This document shows, one piece after another, positions 36,039-46,877 of a stretch of DNA of 64,000 bases. The notes beneath the pieces were generated by a model. That model was not told the origin of the DNA and ran no database searches. It was given only the letters and a program-made list of their open reading frames with translations. How positions within the stretch are numbered: position 1 is the first letter of the stretch; each line of letters starts with the position of its first letter. A program made the translations under genes and the position numbers. Source of the DNA: Paramyrothecium sp. XJ0827 (Eukaryota; Ascomycota; Sordariomycetes; Hypocreales; Stachybotryaceae); NCBI GenBank assembly GCA_020881915.1, contig JAJFPB010000008.1, forward strand, positions 2,418,001 to 2,482,000, given 5' to 3'.

Positions 36039-36146
36039 GGTGATGCGCAACAGTGATTGTCCGGCTGGGTTGGGGTTGGCAGAACAAGTGAGCTAGAGTG
36101 ACAGACTATGAAGACTACTCCAGAATCCGTTAAAATGATGCCCTAG

Positions 36147-36155
36147 CCTTTTATA
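36147..36155 (-). promoter_or_regulatory. TATA box (TATAAAAGG)
   Basis: Reads TATAAAAGG on the minus strand, upstream of the small secreted protein gene. Confidence 0.6.
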
Positions 36156-37504
36156 CGTTGCTTAAATCCAAAGCCACACGTACATCGTCGAAGGTAATTG
36201 ACCGAAGCCGGCTTACCTGTGTCAGCTCAGCCTGCAGATTCAGCTCATGGAGTTGACCGATGCATAGGCGTACTCCGCACCACAATCCGGCCAAATTAAT
36301 GGATGGAGCGAAAATTCTCTTCAAAAAGCGTTTATGGAAAAGTGGGCAGTGGTCCGATGCAATATCGCTTCGCTGACGTAGGTAATGTAAGCACGGCATT
36401 TCCAGCTGCTGCCGCAACGTGCATCGTTAGAGAAATTGTGGGCTGAGTTGCAGTTTTAGCGCTGTTGTTAACAATACCGACTGAAACAAGTCCCGTGCTC
36501 TCAGCCTTACAAGGCAGGAGTAGTATTGCCCTCGGGTTTCTTTAGCACGATTTGGATTGAGTGGTCTGACGAGGGGCCTGTAACGGCTTATGGCCTCGCC
36601 TGTGGAAACCGCTGGCATGGTTGAATTTAGCCCATATGACAGGCCACAGCAAAACGAAGCTATTTCTCTCGGACAAGCAAACCTTCCAAAGCATGAAGTT
36701 GTAAAAGTGGCGCAGATTGCTGAGTTCTCTTCCTATGTTACAGACTCTTTGTGAAATGAACACAAGTACTCCTTGGTAGTCCCAGAGTAGCACCGGATCA
36801 AAAATGTTTCTTGGTGAGGTGTGAGCGACGAAGTACGTAAAACTATGGGAAACCAAGCTATAGCAAGAAACGGTTGTTGAGTGGGGAGTAAATGTTGCAT
36901 GCGGTATTTTGCCCGCTTCATTGGCCCCTGCTCGCTGTCAGCTTAAGCTGCAGACCATAAGTCACATCTGGTCCCACCCCATTTTATGAGCAGACCCAAA
37001 GCGCATGCCGCAGGCTTAGGCAAGAGGCGAAGTCCTGGTCAGCATGGCCCACAGCTGCTGTTCTAGAAACCGTTGGCATTTGACTATGTCAGGAAGGTCA
37101 GTTTCAGCCGAAAGTATCATTGTAGCTAGTGCTACAGGCCGAAACCATGGGCTGTCCAAGGCTGGACCTCGCCTTCAAAATACCATGCGTATTTTACCAC
37201 AGGCAGTCGTGCCTCAATAAGAAACAGAGAACGGGGAACACAGAGATCCCGCGTAACCTCATGACAAGCTTCCATCATTTAGACAATTCCTCACGAGATT
37301 TTGAAAAAGGATCATATCACCTTGATGCCACCGCGCGAAATTGCTCTTCGCTGAACGATCAGCTTACGGCTTCGTGTGGGGACATTTTGGTGGTAGCGGA
37401 GCAGCTTACGTGTGTAGAGCAAACTTGTGCGGACATGCCTAGCAGTCACGGCATTTTATCTCGAACAGATTTGCTTTTTTGTGGTGTCCAAAGACTCCAT
37501 GAAC
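36156..37504. other. Intergenic, no gene seen
   Basis: Promoter side of both the secreted protein (minus) and the GH16 gene (plus). Short frames only. Confidence 0.5.
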
Positions 37505-37510
37505 TATAAG
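37505..37510 (+). promoter_or_regulatory. TATA-like element of GH16 gene
   Basis: TATAAG, about 104 bases upstream of the GH16 ATG. Confidence 0.35.
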
Positions 37511-37608
37511 AAGGGAATCATCACTAGGGTATTTGCGTTCATCATGACCATCTCGTATCAACTTCGCTATTCACAACTTTATTGCTTCACAAGCCACCGC
37601 TCTTCACA

Positions 37609-38543
37609 ATGGCCTATCATCGAATCCTTGCTGCAATTGTCTCTCTCTCGACAATTGCTTCGGCGTGGAATGCACCAGATTATTCCGGATTCAACTTAGA
37701 CTGGCAAGCCAACTTTGGCGGATCTTCCGGTACGCTCCCAGATGGCAAAGACTGGATAATTAAGACTGGAGATCTCGGTGTCAATAGCGAGCTCCAAGTC
37801 TATACATCCAATCCTAGGAATGTCCAGCTTAGCGGCGGGCATACTCTGCAGCTAGTCCCTTGGCGAGATAATTCTCTACCAAAGGGCTGGAGCTCCGGCC
37901 GCATTGAAAGCACCTATACATTTACCCCACAGCCTGGCAAAGTCACTCGAGTCGAGGCCTCTATCCGCTTTGGCGACAACCCCATCCATCATAAGCAGGG
38001 TGTGTGGCCTGCTTTTTGGATGCTTGGAGATAGTCACCGCAAGGGTGTTAGTTGGCCTTCCTGTGGCGAAATTGACGTTTTAGAGACTGTTAATGGTCAG
38101 CTGAGAGGTTATGGAACTATTCACTGTGACGTGGCTCCAGGCGGCATTTGCAACGAATTCAACGGCATTGGCAACAATATCGATATCCCTGACCAAAGCT
38201 GGCATACTTGGCGAGTCGATATTGACCGTCGGAGTGGTGATTGGACGACTGAGACGATCACTTGGTTCAGAGATGATAAGCAATTCCACCAAGTCTCCGG
38301 ATCTAGAATTGGAAACCCCAAAGTCTGGGCTTCCCTGGCACAGACACCACTGTATTTCATCCTCAACGTTGCAGTCGGAGGCTCGTGGGTAAGTGGTCTA
38401 TCAGACTTGATGAGAGTACTATCACTGACCAGGTGCAGCCCGGCAACCCTAATGGCGCCACGCTGGATGGATATGGAAGCATGATGGAGGTTGGATATGT
38501 TGCGCAATATTCCAGTAGCGACTGGGTCCGCGACGAGCTTTGA
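37609..38543 (+). CDS. Secreted GH16 endo-1,3(4)-beta-glucanase-type hydrolase
   Basis: Exons 37609-38388 and 38439-38543; 294 residues. Signal peptide about 1-19. The catalytic motif CGEIDVLETV gives E154 (nucleophile), D156 and E159 (acid/base), in the ExDxxE form. GVWPAFWMLG, GTIHCD and NVAVGGSW are GH16 marks. Acceptor choice: a CACTGACC branch site lies right before a first AG at 38431-38432, so the second AG (GTGCAG, ending 38438) is more likely and gives GGSWPGNPNGATLDGYG, as in relatives. Role: cleavage of beta-1,3(4)-glucan in plant or fungal walls. Subfamily not resolved. Confidence 0.88.
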
Positions 38544-39670
38544 AAAAGAATAGTAAAACGGACTCTGTGGATATCACCGACTGAAATGTTATTACCAAAG
38601 TGGCGAGCTATTCTTTCTGAACGTAAGAAAGGAGTTCGTGAGGATAAATGGCGATTAAAGCGGGATAATAGGATTGGCTATGGCAGTGAACAGACTCGAG
38701 AGTCGAATTAAATTAGTGACCATTGAATAAAGGCGAACTCTTCTGTGATCTGAATGCAATTCCCTCTCGGGTTATCTGTTTTAATGCGTGATTTACTTTA
38801 CATGATATTGGTCAACTTGCTTAAGCTGCTTGGTAGTGGAATAGTAAACGAGTTTCTTCTTGTGGTCAAATTCGCCGAACAGCTGGCTCTTCAGGTAGGT
38901 ACTTCCTTCCGGCCACTAGCTTTCAAGTATCACTACCAAAGTCATTGAACTTAAACTGAATTTGTGTTTTGACGATGACTCATGAGAAACCCAAACCGCC
39001 TACCAAACAAAGCATCTATTCCCATACAGATGCCCGAGCATGATGTAATCGACAGCTTGCTGCTCGAAGTTTCTTTGTGCAACAGGGAAGTCAATACGCA
39101 AATCAATACCAAGCATGGAAAACTTGAAGCCGAAATCAGCAAACATTCAACACCATGAGCCAGTTCGCCCAATGTCACTACCCGTTATTTTATGACACTT
39201 GCAACGAGCGCAGTTCAAGCTCAGTTGACTAACTATACGCCATGATAGCCGGATTCTCCGCTAACCATAACGACAGGCTCGGAAATGCTTCGTCTCTCCG
39301 AGCACATTCTACTCCACAGCCAAGGTAAGAATCGACATGCTACCTCCACAACCAAACCCCGTTCTAGTTAGGTCGGTTCCCCAGGAGATGCCATTACATC
39401 TTTAATCCGCACATATTGAGGAGACAATACATCAGCCAATGCGTGCTTTGTGCCAAAGAGCTCATCTCCGCAAGTCGATTTGACGAGGCAAATATCTACA
39501 AGACGACAAACTCGGGTGCTTCCACATTCACCAACAATCAACAAAATCTCGTGCCGATCAAAATGAGCAATGCGGCCTTGTTAAACAAACACGTATTCAT
39601 TTCACTATGTGATGTACTCCAAAACGACCAATTCTCACAACACTAGACTCGAAGGGGCTTCTAGGAATTA
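38544..39670. other. Intergenic, no gene seen
   Basis: AT-leaning; short frames on both strands without support. Confidence 0.45.
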
Positions 39671-40354
39671 CTATCCCGGTCTCCTAGAGAGTATGGACAC
39701 TGCCTCCGCTTGTTGGGAACAAAGAAATCTCTCTTTGATGCGCCTCTTGTTCCTCTGTTCGGCCATAATCCTGTTTCTGATATTGCTCCTCAAAGAGCTC
39801 ATATTCAGTGAATGCTGCTTGATTAGAATCATACCTTCTTGTGACTGGCTCAATTGATTCCGCTCAGCTTTAACATGCAACAGAGTGTTGTTAAGTTTGA
39901 TGAAACAGTATGATTCATGATCTTGTAATGCCCACTGCTTTGGCACTGCTGGACAAAGAACGGCTGTTTCAATGAGCGGCATCTCGTGGGCCCAGAGAGT
40001 GTTGGCGCCTCGACACCGGATCAGACCAGCTTCGAGACAATCCTTGGTCATGTAGGCAAAGGTAACACACGAATCCGAGTCCTCGAGAATAGGCAGCCAT
40101 TTGGTACAGTCCTCAGTCACTGGGACACGGAAGCCGTAGGTGATCTGGGGATAACATGGCCATACAACGTGGAAAAAAGAACCATCTGGGCTGATCCCAG
40201 TGTCTTTGAGACTTTCCAGGATATGAATCACCACCCTGAGCGCAAATTCATACAAGATCTTGGGTAAATCGCGCAACCAGTCGACAATGATCTCACCGCC
40301 GCCTGGAATATCGTATGAATCGGTGAATTTCTCCCACAATGCGATAAGGTGCAT
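39671..40354 (-). CDS. Hypothetical protein
   Basis: Frame of 227 codons opening MHLIALWEKFTDSYDIPGGG, with TAA stops directly upstream. No domain recognised. It may be a separate gene or the downstream part of the frame at 40375-40788; no clean intron joins them. Low-confidence call. Confidence 0.35.
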   Translation of the reverse strand: MHLIALWEKFTDSYDIPGGGEIIVDWLRDLPKILYEFALRVVIHILESLKDTGISPDGSFFHVVWPCYPQITYGFRVPVTEDCTKWLPILEDSDSCVTFAYMTKDCLEAGLIRCRGANTLWAHEMPLIETAVLCPAVPKQWALQDHESYCFIKLNNTLLHVKAERNQLSQSQEGMILIKQHSLNMSSLRSNIRNRIMAEQRNKRRIKERFLCSQQAEAVSILSRRPG

Positions 40355-40374
40355 TGTGGATAATTATTATCTGG

Positions 40375-40788
40375 CTATTGCCCGCTCCCCGGAGAATACA
40401 TGTCCCAAGTATTCCGAGCGGACCGGCACATGTCCGTGGCCGGTCCGTAGCGGATCACGGCCCGCGCCTGACGCCGCGGCGCATGATCCATCTCGCCGCC
40501 TTGGGAGACGTCTTCTAGTACGACAGGAGCGATAGATTGCGTTTCTTCTAAAAGAAATCTCAGATTCTCGATGCGGGTGTGATCTATGGTATCTTTATAG
40601 GTGACGGCGGGTTCGAGAGCACCGCGGTCGTCGCAATCTTGGCAGCATCTCGAGTCTCCGTACCTGATGAGCATTCCATGCCAAAGCATGGCTTCCCGCT
40701 GCAGTAACGTATGTTTCTTCCCATCGATTATGCAGACCTCCTTGTTGATCCCGATGTCAAGGTCTGTGGCAAGGATCGCATCAGCCAT
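40375..40788 (-). CDS. Hypothetical protein
   Basis: Frame of 137 codons opening MADAILATDLDIGINKEVC. Contains CCQDCDD and a TYKDTIDHTRIENLRFLLEE stretch that looks like coding sequence. No domain recognised. Possibly the 5' part of a broken gene continuing at 40354. Confidence 0.35.
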   Translation of the reverse strand: MADAILATDLDIGINKEVCIIDGKKHTLLQREAMLWHGMLIRYGDSRCCQDCDDRGALEPAVTYKDTIDHTRIENLRFLLEETQSIAPVVLEDVSQGGEMDHAPRRQARAVIRYGPATDMCRSARNTWDMYSPGSGQ

Positions 40789-41783
40789 CTGTCATGTCTA
40801 ACTCTGTAGCGCCTTTGATCAAACTCTGGGCAATATTCTTCGAGTAAAATAGATTCTCTCTGCATCCTCTCCTTCGTATCTGGCTTCCTTCTAATTGACT
40901 CGTTAGCCAGGCCGCAAAAAGGCCGACTTCTTTTCCTCCAGGACCTCCAACATTGCCCGTCATAGGGAATCTTCACCTGATTGAATACCACTAACAGTAT
41001 TTCTTAATAAATTCCTACTAGGCAGCTTGGGAATAACTGATATTTATAGAATGGAGAGTCCTCCTGGGTACTGAGGATAAAAGACCTGTCATTGCTACTG
41101 TTGCTAAGGTCACGTGACTTGTCATGTAATCAGCTTGACTACCCACGGCGGCTTGCACGGACTTATATGCAACCCATATCATTGTACAACGAGAACTTAG
41201 GAACAGACATCATTGATTGGAACAAGTTGGATTTGCCCAACTATCTCCTATGATGGCAAAAGCTTCAGTCTAGCCCAACGTTCTAACTCTAGTGTTCAGT
41301 CTTATGCCTTTTCGAACCTCTTATTTAACCTATTAAATATCTTTCTCTTAGCCTTATTAGGCTTCCTTCTCTTATATTAATTAGCTATATCTTAGATATG
41401 GCCTAGTTCCTACTACTTAGCTAGATTAGTAGTGCTTTTCTTTAGCTACTAAACCTTAATAATAGTTAAGCTATCTTTAATATCTCCCTTAGCTATAACT
41501 TTAGTCTTCTAACTTTATTAGTATATAGAAATAATTTAAAAGCTTATAATCTTTAAGGGTTCTTATCTATGTGCTTCAAAGATTCCGGCTTCTTGAGAGA
41601 GAGTATCTTGAGGATTAGTTGTTGCAGTAGGTCGAGTAGCTCTTCTGCTGTTGTTAATGTTGGTAATGAATAGAGATTTCGACTGCGATGAGGGCACGAG
41701 CAGATTTTTATGCTGCCGTTCTTCGAGTAGATGACTTTGCTGCTACAGTTCGATTTAACTTTATTAAGGCCAGGCAATACATA
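40789..41783. other. AT-rich flank, RIP-like
   Basis: From about 41290 the DNA becomes very AT-rich with repeated TTAG/CTAT words and no long frames. A leftover minus-strand frame at about 41553-41780 (with ELLDLLQQLILKILSL) suggests an old repeat or gene, into which the pogo-like element inserted. Confidence 0.5.
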
Positions 41784-41831
41784 ACGTACATGATAAGCGA
41801 GTGCACCAACCAAGCGAGTGCACCAAAAATT
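41784..41831 (+). repeat. Left terminal inverted repeat
   Basis: Begins ACGTACATGATAAGCG and contains a direct 13-base repeat (GCGAGTGCACCAA twice, 4 bases apart), which could be two transposase binding sites. Confidence 0.9.
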
Positions 41832-41889
41832 CACACCATTAAAATAGAACATTACTTAAAATCACTACAAAACATCTAATCAATTAAAA

Positions 41890-43545
41890 TTAATCACTAT
41901 CGTCTTCTTCAGATACTAACACAACTATCTGACATGTTCTTGAATTATGTCCGGTATTTCCACAGGTTCTACAGCGCCTTTCTCTCGCCAGTGCTGACCT
42001 CCCTCGACCACCACTTCTCAACAATCCAGCCATTATCTGCGCATCAACGTCTTTCTGATCAATCTCATCCCTTCCCTCACCTATAGTCATCTTCCCTCCA
42101 TTCTGTAGCCGGGTTCTTTTTGCCCTACGCCGCTTGCTAAGAGTCTCATTTGCCTGTCGAAGGATCTGGTTCTCAGACTTTAATAATGCTATTTGATGCA
42201 TTATCGCCTTCGTTCCTTAGAAAATGACTTAAGCGCATCAACAATAGATGCTGGGGAGCTTCCCTGGTGCCTTCTGATTCGTCTTTCAAGGTATTCAGAT
42301 TGAGAGGTAGCCTCAAGGACCGTCTTTGGCGTCTTGGGCACCCAAGGGTCGGGGAGGCCGGCCTCCTCCTCAATCGGTGTTGGAGTTCGTACCTGCACAT
42401 CAAGCTTCGATATGACACTTTCTGGGTCTAAAGGAACAAGCCCGGCCCCTCTAAAACCCCCTTTGATATTAATTTCTATTATGGCGGCTTGGTGGGCGGC
42501 GTAAAATGCCAGAAAGAACTCAGTCTTAGAAACGTGGGTTATAGAGCACCTGATGATCAGATGCTCTATTTCTCGACCGTATGCCTTTTTGAGTGGCCCA
42601 AAGCACCCGACATCAAGAGGCTGAAGTAGGTGAGACGAATGAGGCGGCATACACAGCGTAATGATATGGTTATCTTCACAATATTTCTCAAAGTCAACCG
42701 AGTGGTGACTTCCATGCCCATCGAGGATCAGAAGACGATAGCGACCGGTTGATCGGGCCTTGGTATGCCGGTCAAAGTGTTTTAGCCACTCAAGGCCGGT
42801 CTCATTGTCGGTCCAACCATTTTGAGTTGTCGCAATAGCCCAGTCGCCCGGAAGGTTGCTTTCCTGGTACCAGCTTGCGAGGTGATATTGGCCCGCGACC
42901 ACGATGAACGGCGCGATCGCCCAGCCTTCGGCATTAATCGCCTGAATGACTGTAACCCATTCCCGGTTTCCAGGCTGGACTGATTTCGGGTTTCCACGCC
43001 TATCTGCACCTGTGACGACCATTCCGCTTGCAATTATGCCCATCATAAAGCCGGTCTCATCAAAGTTGTAGATATCGGCTAGGTCGATGCCATATTTCGC
43101 GATTGTGTTCTCCACGAGCCGGAACCAATTGCGAATAATGGTTGGATCTTCGCATTTAGCCCTCTGATAGTCATATTTACGAAAAAACGCGTCTTGAGCT
43201 CTGGTTGTCGCCTGACGAAGTTGGAAGCCCAGCGCTTGCCGACAGGTGACGCGTCGCGGTCAGCGAGCAGTCGGTTGGCCATTTCTTCAACACCACGCAG
43301 TCGCGGGGAAATCCTCGCGAATCCAGGTCGAGAATGAACTGGACAATAATCTGCTCCTCTAGATCGGATAGTCTCCGTGAGTTGGGGATGGTATCGCGCC
43401 GAGACTGGATGCCCCTCTGTCGGCGACGAAGGGCATAATAATCCACCTGGTATAATCTTGCGGCGGGTCGTAGACCCAGTTTCGGGTCATTTTGAAGGGC
43501 CCGAAGAGCGAGAAGCATATTAGCTTCATTATTTGATTGTGACAT
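41890..43545 (-). pseudogene. Pogo/Fot-like transposase, three frameshifts
   Basis: Start MSQSNNEANMLLALRAL with a helix-turn-helix region (PAARLYQVDYYALRRRQRG), a CENP-B-type second HTH (GKRWASNFVRRQPELKTRF) and a DDE_1 domain (NFDETGFMMG, LILDGHGSHHS, HSSHLLQPLDVGCFG supply the three acidic residues). The C-terminus has a zinc knuckle (CRTCGNTGHNSRTC). The frame changes at a G/C run (43305-43308), at an A/T run of six (43182-43187) and near 42212-42226. All are next to short homopolymers, so they could be true decay or assembly errors. Confidence 0.88.
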
Positions 43546-43595
43546 ATTTGGTGGTTGAGAAATAGTTGATTAGATGTAAAGAGGAGAGATTGAGT

Positions 43596-43643
43596 AATTT
43601 TTGGTGCACTCGCTTGGTTGGTGCACTCGCTTATCATGTACGT
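43596..43643 (-). repeat. Right terminal inverted repeat
   Basis: Exact reverse complement of the left repeat over 48 bases. Confidence 0.9.
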
Positions 43644-44344
43644 TATTGCTGCAGAACTTATATTAACTTTGGCTTTGCTGCTAGCATCGCCACAGCTGCA
43701 GCCACAAGTACAGACCTTAGTGTTGTAGTAATATCTCAATGGCTCCATTGAGTTCCTATATATCGGAATAGATAGCTTAAGCCTTGCAAGTGCCTATAGT
43801 ACATTATATATTTTTATTATTAACTTTATTATTACTATATCTGAGGTTCTAGGTATTAGATCTCCCTATTAAATTATTTTCATTATATCTGGGTTCCTAT
43901 TTGAGATTCTTAAATTTAGTTATCTTAATAAATTTCTCAATAGAATGGAGAGAAACTATAGCTGCTTCAACCTTAATACCTAGGTAGAGTGGATTATACC
44001 TGGCCTTATCTAGCTGCTAATAGAGGAATACTTATATAGATAATTCTCTACACGACTAACAGCCAACTAAATGCAAAAACCAATCTCTCTATATCGCAAG
44101 CAACCGCTCAGCCTGACATATTGGCTATTAGCCACCCAGCTATAACATACTAGACCTTAGTAGCTGAGTAGCATTATACGCTGTATCACAGCTGGGTAAC
44201 CGGGTAGACAAGCGAGGCGGATGTAGAGCAGCCCTACCGCGACCCATCAAAACAAATAACTAAACGAACGAGTACAACAACATTGAGGGCTTCACGGCCA
44301 AGTCTTCCCTATAATCTGCTGGCCGAAATCATTGTGGCTCCGGC
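43644..44344. other. AT-rich, RIP-like, no gene
   Basis: Repeated TATTA/CTTTATTATTA words from about 43790 and no long frames. GC rises again near 44200. Confidence 0.5.
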
Positions 44345-44944
44345 TTACGGGTTCCATCCCTGGTATTGCCCACCTCGAACCACGGTAAAGAAGGATTCGA
44401 GGAGCTGCATATCTGCCAAATGGGCGATGCCCCTAGCCTGGTTCACGGCCCAAAAGTTCAGGTTGTAGGCTTGACGCGTATCAATCGACTGCCCTGTCAC
44501 ATGTCGTTGACCGGGCAGGACGTTCGCGGGAACGGTGTGGATGCGGCTGTCCAGGGTCCAGGGTCCTCCCTTGTCTCCCAGGATCTGCAGGCTGCGTGAG
44601 TTCGAGTTCTGGGGATCCCAGGCAAAAGGCAGCCAGAACATGCCCACAGCGAGGAGAACAAAGAGGGCCCGCGTTGGATGCGCGTCATTTAGCCTGGTCA
44701 CTGCCTCTTCCATGACTGTTTTCCAGCCATGACTAGCGATATGTCCTGCAGCCTTGCATTCGATCCAAAGAATATCGCGGTTCAGGACAGTGGGTCGCTG
44801 GCCGGGTGCGACTGGAGCATTTTGGATAGCCCTGATAACAAGGACGTCGGGCTTCTGCGAATCGGGTCTTGCGGGAGGCTGTCCACGGTACGATTCTCGG
44901 GTGATTCGGTAGTGGAAATGAGGCCCCGTTATCAGAAAGAGCAA
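44345..44944 (-). CDS. PD-(D/E)XK nuclease-like hypothetical protein, 5' end unresolved
   Basis: A frame of 199 codons is open from at least 44969, where a CAG acceptor (CACATACAG) could begin the exon. Numbered from 44944, KPDVLVIRAI (P32-D33) is followed by DILWIECKAAG (E62-x-K64) and a helix (HGWKTVMEEAVTRL). This order fits the PD-(D/E)XK nuclease fold: acidic strand, ExK strand, then helix. The remainder (LFVLLAVGMFWLPFAWDP; GIAHLADMQLLESFFTVVRGG) is conserved-looking but unnamed. No ATG opens the visible part, so upstream exons are needed. Divergent to the hyperacidic protein at 45180. The nuclease assignment is inference from motifs. Confidence 0.5.
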   Translation of the reverse strand: MLFLITGPHFHYRITRESYRGQPPARPDSQKPDVLVIRAIQNAPVAPGQRPTVLNRDILWIECKAAGHIASHGWKTVMEEAVTRLNDAHPTRALFVLLAVGMFWLPFAWDPQNSNSRSLQILGDKGGPWTLDSRIHTVPANVLPGQRHVTGQSIDTRQAYNLNFWAVNQARGIAHLADMQLLESFFTVVRGGQYQGWNP

Positions 44945-45111
44945 ATCGGCTCCAAGGAAAGAGCTCTGACTGTATGTGCTAGAGTAAGGAAGTCACTGGA
45001 AGCATTCTGTATAGGTATGCAAGAACCTTCGTCCTCCTCCCTTCTACTGTTCCTTCCTCCTACTGTTACACTTCTCTAACATGCTTCTTTGCTATTGCAT
45101 GCTTGGACAAG

Positions 45112-45178
45112 CACACACACACACACACACACACGCACGCACGCACGCACACACACACGCACACACACACACACGCAC
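45112..45178. repeat. (CA)n/(CGCA)n microsatellite
   Basis: CA repeats with interspersed CGCA units, ending immediately before the ATG at 45180, so part of that gene's 5' leader. Confidence 0.95.
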
Positions 45179-45179
45179 G

Positions 45180-45408
45180 ATGCCGCCCCGCCGGTCTGAG
45201 AGGATTGCGGCGAGAGCCGCAACAATGGCGGTGGCTGCTGCCACCACACCGCGAGCTGTTCGCGCCGCTCGGCGCGACCTCGCCCGTCTGCTTGCCCAGC
45301 AGCAGCAGCAACAACAGCAGCAACAGCGAGAGGAGGTGGGGGTGGTGGTGGAGACGGAGGAGGCGGCGGTGGTGATGGAGGAGGAGGTGGTGGAGGAGGA
45401 AGAAGAGG

Positions 45409-45485
<77 letters not shown>

Positions 45486-45680
45486 GAGGACGACGATGAT
45501 GATGACGACGATGATGATGACGACGACGAAGAAGAAGAGGACGAGGAAGAGGAAGAAGAGGAGGAGGAGGAGGATGAAGGGGAGATGATGTTGGACGAGT
45601 TTGGGGAGGCGATCCCCCTGGAGGTGATGGTTGGGGGTGACCCCAACAGGGACGACGACGAGATTGCCCCATGGTACTAG
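45180..45680 (+). CDS. Hyperacidic low-complexity protein
   Basis: 166 codons starting MPPRRSERIAARAATMA, a basic start, then a Gln run (CAG/CAA triplets), then about 90 residues almost entirely Asp and Glu. It ends DEFGEAIPLEV...DEIAPWY. Triplet repeats keep frame and the ends are not repetitive, which favours a real gene. The basic head plus acidic tail recalls histone or basic-protein binding proteins, but no family is recognised. The reverse-strand frames here (poly-Arg, poly-Ser, poly-Ile) are artefacts of the same repeats. Confidence 0.5.
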
Positions 45681-46390
45681 ATGGCCTGATGGCCCGAGTA
45701 TTCTTATCCCCCCTTCCACTCGGCTGACAGAGATGCAGGCATATTCTTATCCCCCTAATGTCCAATATTCTTAACCCACCCGATAGCATCGGCCTCCCCG
45801 CGGCGGGTGGGGGAAACCATTTGGGAGTGATGACCCAAAGGGCTAACAGATGCTCAACTATTATTCAATGGCTACGAAGTTAAGATCACAATCACTTCCC
45901 GACATCTCAACGGTCCTCGTCGAACCTTGTCGAGCCTTGTCGAACCTTGTCGAACAAATACTCATTCACGACAACGTCGCGAAACGAATCCCTCATTGTT
46001 TCCCCGAATCAAACCCGAGATATTCTACGAAACCTATCTCTTCGATTACCATCATCATCATCATTGACGACGATCTCTATCATCAGGAGTCCTAGTGGTG
46101 GAGTTACCTTTCCCCTTACCACTCCTCCAAGTTTTACCTATACACACTTGGGCGTCGTATCTATGAACAACCCTTCCGACATCGCAGCATCGTTTTAGAA
46201 GAAGCTCCGCCTTCTCGATGGCTCCTCGTTTTTCAAGCCATGTTCTCATCATGCTGTCATCATCTGAGCCTATCACATTCACTTGTTGTCAGTCGCCGAA
46301 TGACGCTCTTATTGCGACATCTACCTCGACCATTGAATCCCATTCTTTTCATCTACCTCGCGTCCTTCCGACATCTATTCGATCTACGAA
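45681..46390. other. Non-coding with short direct repeat
   Basis: A 10-bp unit (CGAACCTTGT and variant) is repeated 3.5 times at 45921-45955. Pyrimidine-rich afterwards. No supported gene. Confidence 0.5.
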
Positions 46391-46664
46391 GCGTGCTGTG
46401 TGCTTGTATGCGCTGTTGCATTCGACATCAAACTCAATCTTCCGACGTGTGCTGTCAGAGCCTCGAACCGCTACGACGTATATTCGACGTCAATCTTCCA
46501 ACGTGTGCTGTGTGCTGTCGGAGCCTTGAACCGCTTCAACTTATATCCGACGTCAATCTTGAGCTTCCGACGTATGTGTGCTGTCGGAGCCTCGAATCAC
46601 TACAACTTATATCCGACGTGTGTGTACTGTCAGATTCATGAACATCTACAGCTTACATTCGATG
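46391..46664. repeat. Imperfect tandem repeat, unit about 57-63 bp
   Basis: Units beginning CTTCCGACGTGTGCTGT and ending ATATTCGACGTCAAT recur at 46438, 46495 and 46558, with weaker copies at 46391 and 46621. Frames across it (such as 46240-46641) are repeat artefacts. Confidence 0.7.
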
Positions 46665-46877
46665 CTGTCTGAATCTCGACCTTTCAATCTGTCTGTGTGC
46701 TGTTTGCTTCCAAGCTCGACTCTGATTACGATGTCAGATCACAATCGCAGGCCGGTCGCAAGAGAGATGAAGAGAAATGGAGATGTTGCGAATTCCTCTC
46801 CCCTAGTATGTAACCAGAACCTTAAGTACCTAGATATTAAATATGTAGATATTTTAATTTAGGAACTTATACTTCCT

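Larger units (their letters stand above)
41784..43643 (-). mobile_element. Pogo/Fot1-like DNA transposon, 1.86 kb, TA target duplication
   Basis: Perfect 48-bp terminal inverted repeats (41784-41831 and 43596-43643) flanked by TA on both sides (41782-41783 and 43644-43645). It carries one transposase reading region on the minus strand. Inner base composition is normal whereas both flanks are AT-rich, so the copy is younger than the RIP damage around it. TA duplication and a DDE_1 transposase place it in the Tc1/mariner-pogo superfamily. Confidence 0.9.

Noticed and set aside
43359..43748. Frame running across the right TIR of the transposon
   Set aside because: Crosses the element boundary; joining it with the left flank after removing the element does not keep the frame.
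45066..45789. Minus-strand poly-Arg, poly-Ser and poly-Ile frames
   Set aside because: Artefacts of the triplet and CA repeats of the hyperacidic gene.
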